Shown: in pieces, positions 61,054 through 64,000 of the stretch
How positions within the stretch are numbered: position 1 is the first letter of the stretch
How the letters are laid out: each line of letters opens with the position of its first letter
Assembly: GCF_000147355.1 (NCBI RefSeq)
Contig: NC_014506.1
Location: 1,860,001-1,924,000, forward strand
Reading direction: 5' to 3'
DNA: 64,000 nucleotides
Source: Sulfurimonas autotrophica DSM 16294
GTDB lineage: Bacteria > Campylobacterota > Campylobacteria > Campylobacterales > Sulfurimonadaceae
Made by a program: the position numbers and the translations under genes
The notes under the pieces: generated by a model
The model's input: the letters and a program-made list of their open reading frames with translations, nothing else
What the model was told of the DNA's origin: nothing
The model's database searches: none

Positions 61054-62829
61054 ATTAAAAATCAAGTTTTAAAAGATAACTTTGGACACAACAGTTTCAG
61101 AGAACTCCAAGAAGAAGGTGTTGATGCCATTTTAAATGCTCAAGATTTACTTATGATACTGCCAACCGGCGGCGGAAAATCTCTTGTATATCAACTCCCG
61201 ACTATGCTTATGGATGGCATAACGATTGTCGTCTCTCCGCTTATAGCACTCATGCAGGATCAAGTCCGCGCACTGCAGGCACAAAATATAGCTGCTCAAA
61301 TGATAAGTTCTGCACAAAGCTATGATGAAGTGCAAGATATTATTGCAATGGCGCATAACGGCAGTTTAAAATTTCTCTATCTCTCTCCCGAACGCCTCAA
61401 CAACGGCAATACCATTGAATTGCTTCGCTCCTTACATGTAAACTTCTTTGTTATAGATGAAGCACACTGTATTTCACAATGGGGGCATGAATTTCGAGAT
61501 GATTACAGAGCTTTGGGAAATTTAAAACATAATTTTCCAAATACCGCGATAGCTGCTTTTACAGCAACATCAACGGACAATGTTACAGACGATATACTTA
61601 GAGAACTCCGCCTTGAAAATCCTCTGCTTCTCAAAGGAAAAGTATTTCGTAAAAATATCTTTATCTCAGCCCAAAGACGCATCAGCAACGGACATGCACA
61701 ACTCAAAAACTTTTTAGCGAGACATCAAGATGAGAGCGGTATTATTTATGTCAGTTCACGCAAAAAAGCAGAAGAACTGAGCACTTTTTTAAATGTCAAC
61801 GGATACAAATCTCTAGCCTATCATGCCGGACTGCCACAGCATGTAAGAGAGCAGAATTTTAAAATATTTGTCAATGATAAAATCAACATTATGGTTGCCA
61901 CAATAGCTTTTGGAATGGGCATAGACAAAAGCGATATCCGTTTTGTAGTGCATATGTCTTTACCAAAATCGCAGGAAAACTACTATCAGGAGATAGGACG
62001 TGCCGGACGTGACGGAGAGGACAGTGAAGTGCTGCTTCTTTTTAATGCAGGTGATATGGCGCAGCACAAAAGATTTTTAGCAGATATAACAAATGAAGAG
62101 TACAAAACCCACCTCGATAAAAAAATAGACAAAATCTATAAATATGCGACAAGTGAAATCTGTTTTCACAAACAGCTCGCTGAGTACTTTAATGACACAC
62201 TTGATGCCTGCAAAGAGCGATGTGACAACTGCTTGAGCTCTGATGACAAACGCCAAGACATCACCAAAGAAGCACAGATGATTTTAAGTACCATCTATAA
62301 AACCAATCAGGGTTTTGGGAAAAACTACATAATAGATATTTTACGCAGTTCCACAGAGCAAAAAATTCTCTCAAATGGTGCTGACAAGCTCTCTGTTTAC
62401 GGAATCGGAATAGGACTGAGCAAGAAAGAATGGTTTGTAATTGTTGAGCGTCTTTTGGAACTAAAAATTTTAATGCTTGGAGATTTCAATGTGCTCAAGC
62501 TTACAAATGAAGCTATAGAGATTTTAAAATCACAAAAACTCGTAGATATTAAATCATCAAGACTACAGATAAATATAAAAGAGAAAAAAATCAAGCAGGA
62601 AAAAGAGTTTGATTATGACGAAGAACTGTTTGAAAAACTTCGCACAAAAAGGGCAGAATTAGCCGCCGAACTCGGTGTACCTGCTTACATCATTTTTAGC
62701 GATAAAACACTCAAACATCTTGCAAATGATATGCCGACAAATAAAGAAGAGATGCTCGAAGTCAATGGAGTAGGCGAAAAGAAATTTGCACAGTTTGGAG
62801 AAAAGTTTTTAGATGTTATTAAGGACTAA
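61054..62829 (+). CDS. recQ: ATP-dependent DNA helicase RecQ (start codon unusual)
   Basis: 591-residue RecQ if translation starts at the ATT at 61054. The region 61054-61152 encodes the helicase Q-motif (DNFGHNSFRELQEEGVDAIL), which is needed for activity, yet holds no ATG, GTG or TTG in frame; the first ATG, at 61153, would cut it off. AAGG eight bases upstream of ATT supports that start. Walker A is PTGGGKSL, DEAH is VIDEAHCISQWGHEF, then GRAGRDG; zinc cysteines are in ICFHKQ and CKERCDNC. The C-terminal HRDC domain ends the protein. The 3' end overlaps mnmD by 11 bases. Confidence 0.88.
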   Translation: MKNQVLKDNFGHNSFRELQEEGVDAILNAQDLLMILPTGGGKSLVYQLPTMLMDGITIVVSPLIALMQDQVRALQAQNIAAQMISSAQSYDEVQDIIAMAHNGSLKFLYLSPERLNNGNTIELLRSLHVNFFVIDEAHCISQWGHEFRDDYRALGNLKHNFPNTAIAAFTATSTDNVTDDILRELRLENPLLLKGKVFRKNIFISAQRRISNGHAQLKNFLARHQDESGIIYVSSRKKAEELSTFLNVNGYKSLAYHAGLPQHVREQNFKIFVNDKINIMVATIAFGMGIDKSDIRFVVHMSLPKSQENYYQEIGRAGRDGEDSEVLLLFNAGDMAQHKRFLADITNEEYKTHLDKKIDKIYKYATSEICFHKQLAEYFNDTLDACKERCDNCLSSDDKRQDITKEAQMILSTIYKTNQGFGKNYIIDILRSSTEQKILSNGADKLSVYGIGIGLSKKEWFVIVERLLELKILMLGDFNVLKLTNEAIEILKSQKLVDIKSSRLQINIKEKKIKQEKEFDYDEELFEKLRTKRAELAAELGVPAYIIFSDKTLKHLANDMPTNKEEMLEVNGVGEKKFAQFGEKFLDVIKD

Positions 62830-63598
62830 GGGCAAGGTTGAAAAATTCTTCATCGCTTAACGGTCTGATATCAGGATTACAAGCTATTTTATGCTCCATA
62901 TCTACACTCTTATAATTTTCCAGCGCAATACAAGAAGCCACTGTCGCGTCCCTGTAATCATCCCCTGAATTTATATAAATGTTAAAACCGTTTACATGTA
63001 AAGCCAGACGAGTTTTGAGTGCTATGGAATATGTTGTCACAATCGCATCATTTTTCATACATTTTTTTATATCACTGAAATACTCTTGTGTCCAAAGAAC
63101 AGGATTGGAAGATGGTGAAAATGCATCCTGATATACTATATCAAACTTGTTTTCAAATTTTTTTACATATTCACGGGCATCTCCTACAAAGAGCTCTATA
63201 TAAAAATTTTCATCTTTATAAATTCCTTTGCTACTCAAAGCCTCAATAATCTTTTTTAAACTCTCAAATTCAGCAGGATATTCAAAATTTATCAATGATT
63301 TTATCAAAGAAGCATCAAGTTCCGGAGAATAAATATTTACTTTCATTTGCGGTGCATATTTTTTGTAATGCAAAATTGTTACTAAGGTATTGAATCCCAG
63401 TCCATAACAAATATCTAAAATATTTACTTCATTTTTACTCTTTACATGTAAAAAAGCAGGCAAAACATGTTTTGTCAATGATTCATGCAGGGCCCCGTCT
63501 CTGGTTGAATGATAATGTTCATCATACTCTTTTGAATAAGCCGTAAAAGAGCCGTCTTGACTCAGTGTAAGTGTATGCAGATCATCATTAAAACTCAA
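62819..63598 (-). CDS. tRNA 5-(aminomethyl)-2-thiouridine methyltransferase MnmD-like
   Basis: 259-residue class I methyltransferase, like the methyltransferase half of MnmC. SFTAYSKEYDEHYHSTRDGALHES is the family start (H..Y.S..G), ILDICYGLGFNTLVT the SAM motif and VYQDAFSPSSNPVLWTQEYF the catalytic stretch. It would make mnm5U34 from the product of MnmEG. No FAD oxidase half is fused. Start TTG at 63598 overlaps the previous stop (TTGA). It converges on recQ. Confidence 0.88.
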   Translation of the reverse strand: MSFNDDLHTLTLSQDGSFTAYSKEYDEHYHSTRDGALHESLTKHVLPAFLHVKSKNEVNILDICYGLGFNTLVTILHYKKYAPQMKVNIYSPELDASLIKSLINFEYPAEFESLKKIIEALSSKGIYKDENFYIELFVGDAREYVKKFENKFDIVYQDAFSPSSNPVLWTQEYFSDIKKCMKNDAIVTTYSIALKTRLALHVNGFNIYINSGDDYRDATVASCIALENYKSVDMEHKIACNPDIRPLSDEEFFNLALSP

Positions 63599-64000
63599 AG
63601 CCCGTTACCCCACATATGCATTTTTTTTGCCATAACCAAATCAAACTCATCTAAAATATCTATTTCATTAGGTGCACGAAATTCAAATTTTTCAAGCATC
63701 TCTTTTGTTGCTCTTATATCCATAGTTCCTTTTTCTTGCATTATTATCACATCAGCTGTATTTGCCAGCGTTGTGTATGTAATTCTAAGCAATAATTGAG
63801 GGTTTTTATGTTGCAATAATATATCTTTAAATATTACCATGTCATTATCACGAGGCAAAGCACGAAAAGGATTTGAAAGATTGGTTATTAATTGTATTTT
63901 AGTATCTGAGAGTTCATCCGGTATTTTCGGTTTTTCTTCTGCATAAAGTGCAAGATGAAATTCTCCATCCACTTCTGAGATGAGTTTTTGCAAAGCCAGT
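63595..64000 (-). CDS. Uncharacterised protein (5' end cut by window)
   Basis: About 135 residues visible; the frame is open to the window edge and probably starts outside it. No signal or motif that I can name. It includes a segment PFRALPRDNDMVIFKDILLQHK and a run VIIMQEKGTMDIRATKEMLEKFEF, and it ends MHMWGNGL. The layout (beta strands, alternating helices) could suit a degenerate methyltransferase or similar alpha/beta fold. Its stop overlaps the MnmD-like start, so a linked tRNA role is possible but unproved. Confidence 0.6.
   Translation of the reverse strand, partial: LALQKLISEVDGEFHLALYAEEKPKIPDELSDTKIQLITNLSNPFRALPRDNDMVIFKDILLQHKNPQLLLRITYTTLANTADVIIMQEKGTMDIRATKEMLEKFEFRAPNEIDILDEFDLVMAKKMHMWGNGL

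Larger units (their letters stand above)
3611..63450. repeat. Dispersed palindrome TACATGTA (25 copies)
   Basis: Starts found by eye: 3611, 10231, 11997, 13508, 16631, 16707, 17453, 18852, 19634, 20272, 30260, 33111, 33526, 33861, 38185, 42323, 48108, 48152, 49489, 55309, 56963, 58760, 61433, 62993, 63443. Eleven extend to TTACATGTAA. All but the one at 11997 are inside genes. They encode Thr-Cys in one frame and His-Val in another. With about 64% AT, roughly two copies would be expected in 64 kb. Confidence 0.75.

Noticed and set aside
1-64000. tRNA, rRNA, CRISPR, insertion sequence or phage genes
   Set aside because: No cloverleaf, direct-repeat array, transposase or phage protein could be seen on either strand.

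Overview
The window is about 64 kb of AT-rich bacterial chromosome with tightly packed, often overlapping genes. Gene content points to a free-living chemolithotrophic Campylobacterota (Epsilonproteobacteria), most like Sulfurimonas or a close relative. The evidence is a PetABC cytochrome bc complex whose third subunit is a di-heme cytochrome c, HQWRQP-type histidine kinases, QueE/MoaA/MoeA and MnmG/MnmD neighbours, a glutamine synthetase without an adenylylation tyrosine, and many sulfur-handling periplasmic proteins. I saw no rRNA, tRNA, CRISPR array, insertion sequence or prophage. No gene-free stretch exceeds 300 bases; the largest is 59282-59530.

Layout. 1-3560: end of a phosphate-uptake operon (pstA, pstB, phoU-like, PhoR-like kinase). 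3557-10417: signalling and lipid genes (a Cache-PAS histidine kinase overlapping a receiver-GGDEF regulator, a histone H1-like basic protein, an ornithine-lipid-synthase-like acyltransferase, an EAL protein). 10524-13808: glnA and leuA. 13805-22248: a long minus-strand run in which alaS, a membrane protein, maf, a GGDEF protein, bioF, a lone ABC ATPase and PBP1A overlap end to end. 22311-27313: an MBL-fold protein, a truncated NifU-domain gene colliding with trmO, a di-heme lipoprotein, oleate hydratase and RNase Z. 27329-34216: an accessory-looking thiol/sulfur island. 34307-41517: mixed metabolism including an aldehyde dehydrogenase, an HD-GYP protein, YraN and a soluble formate dehydrogenase. 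41526-48750: amino-acid biosynthesis and RNA/ribosome modification. 48800-52424: molybdopterin and queuosine genes. 53730-56439: petABC. 56502-64000: mnmG, a Sel1 protein, ribE, recQ, mnmD.

The strongest candidate for an undescribed system is 27329-34216. Two paralogous ArsR-type repressors, each with three cysteines at identical positions (33, 50, 102), bracket a plus-strand run of a periplasmic DsrE-like protein, periplasmic rhodanese, cytoplasmic DsrE-like protein, DsbD-like thiol transporter and a second periplasmic DsrE-like protein. The first repressor heads a minus-strand operon with a HEPN-like protein and a SAM methyltransferase. The second diverges from an ArsM-like methyltransferase fused to another methyltransferase. 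ATTTAG/CTAAAT palindromes sit in both divergent promoter regions. I infer a thiol-, sulfane-sulfur- or metalloid-responsive regulon that moves sulfur or reductant across the membrane.

Two DNA-level signals cut across the genes. The palindrome TACATGTA occurs 25 times by eye, about ten times my rough expectation, nearly always inside genes and in two reading frames. Several intergenic spacers carry long imperfect hairpins. Two of them (40709-40785 and 50621-50691) have different arms but an almost identical 23-base loop. Another (59305-59442) can fold as a three-way junction.
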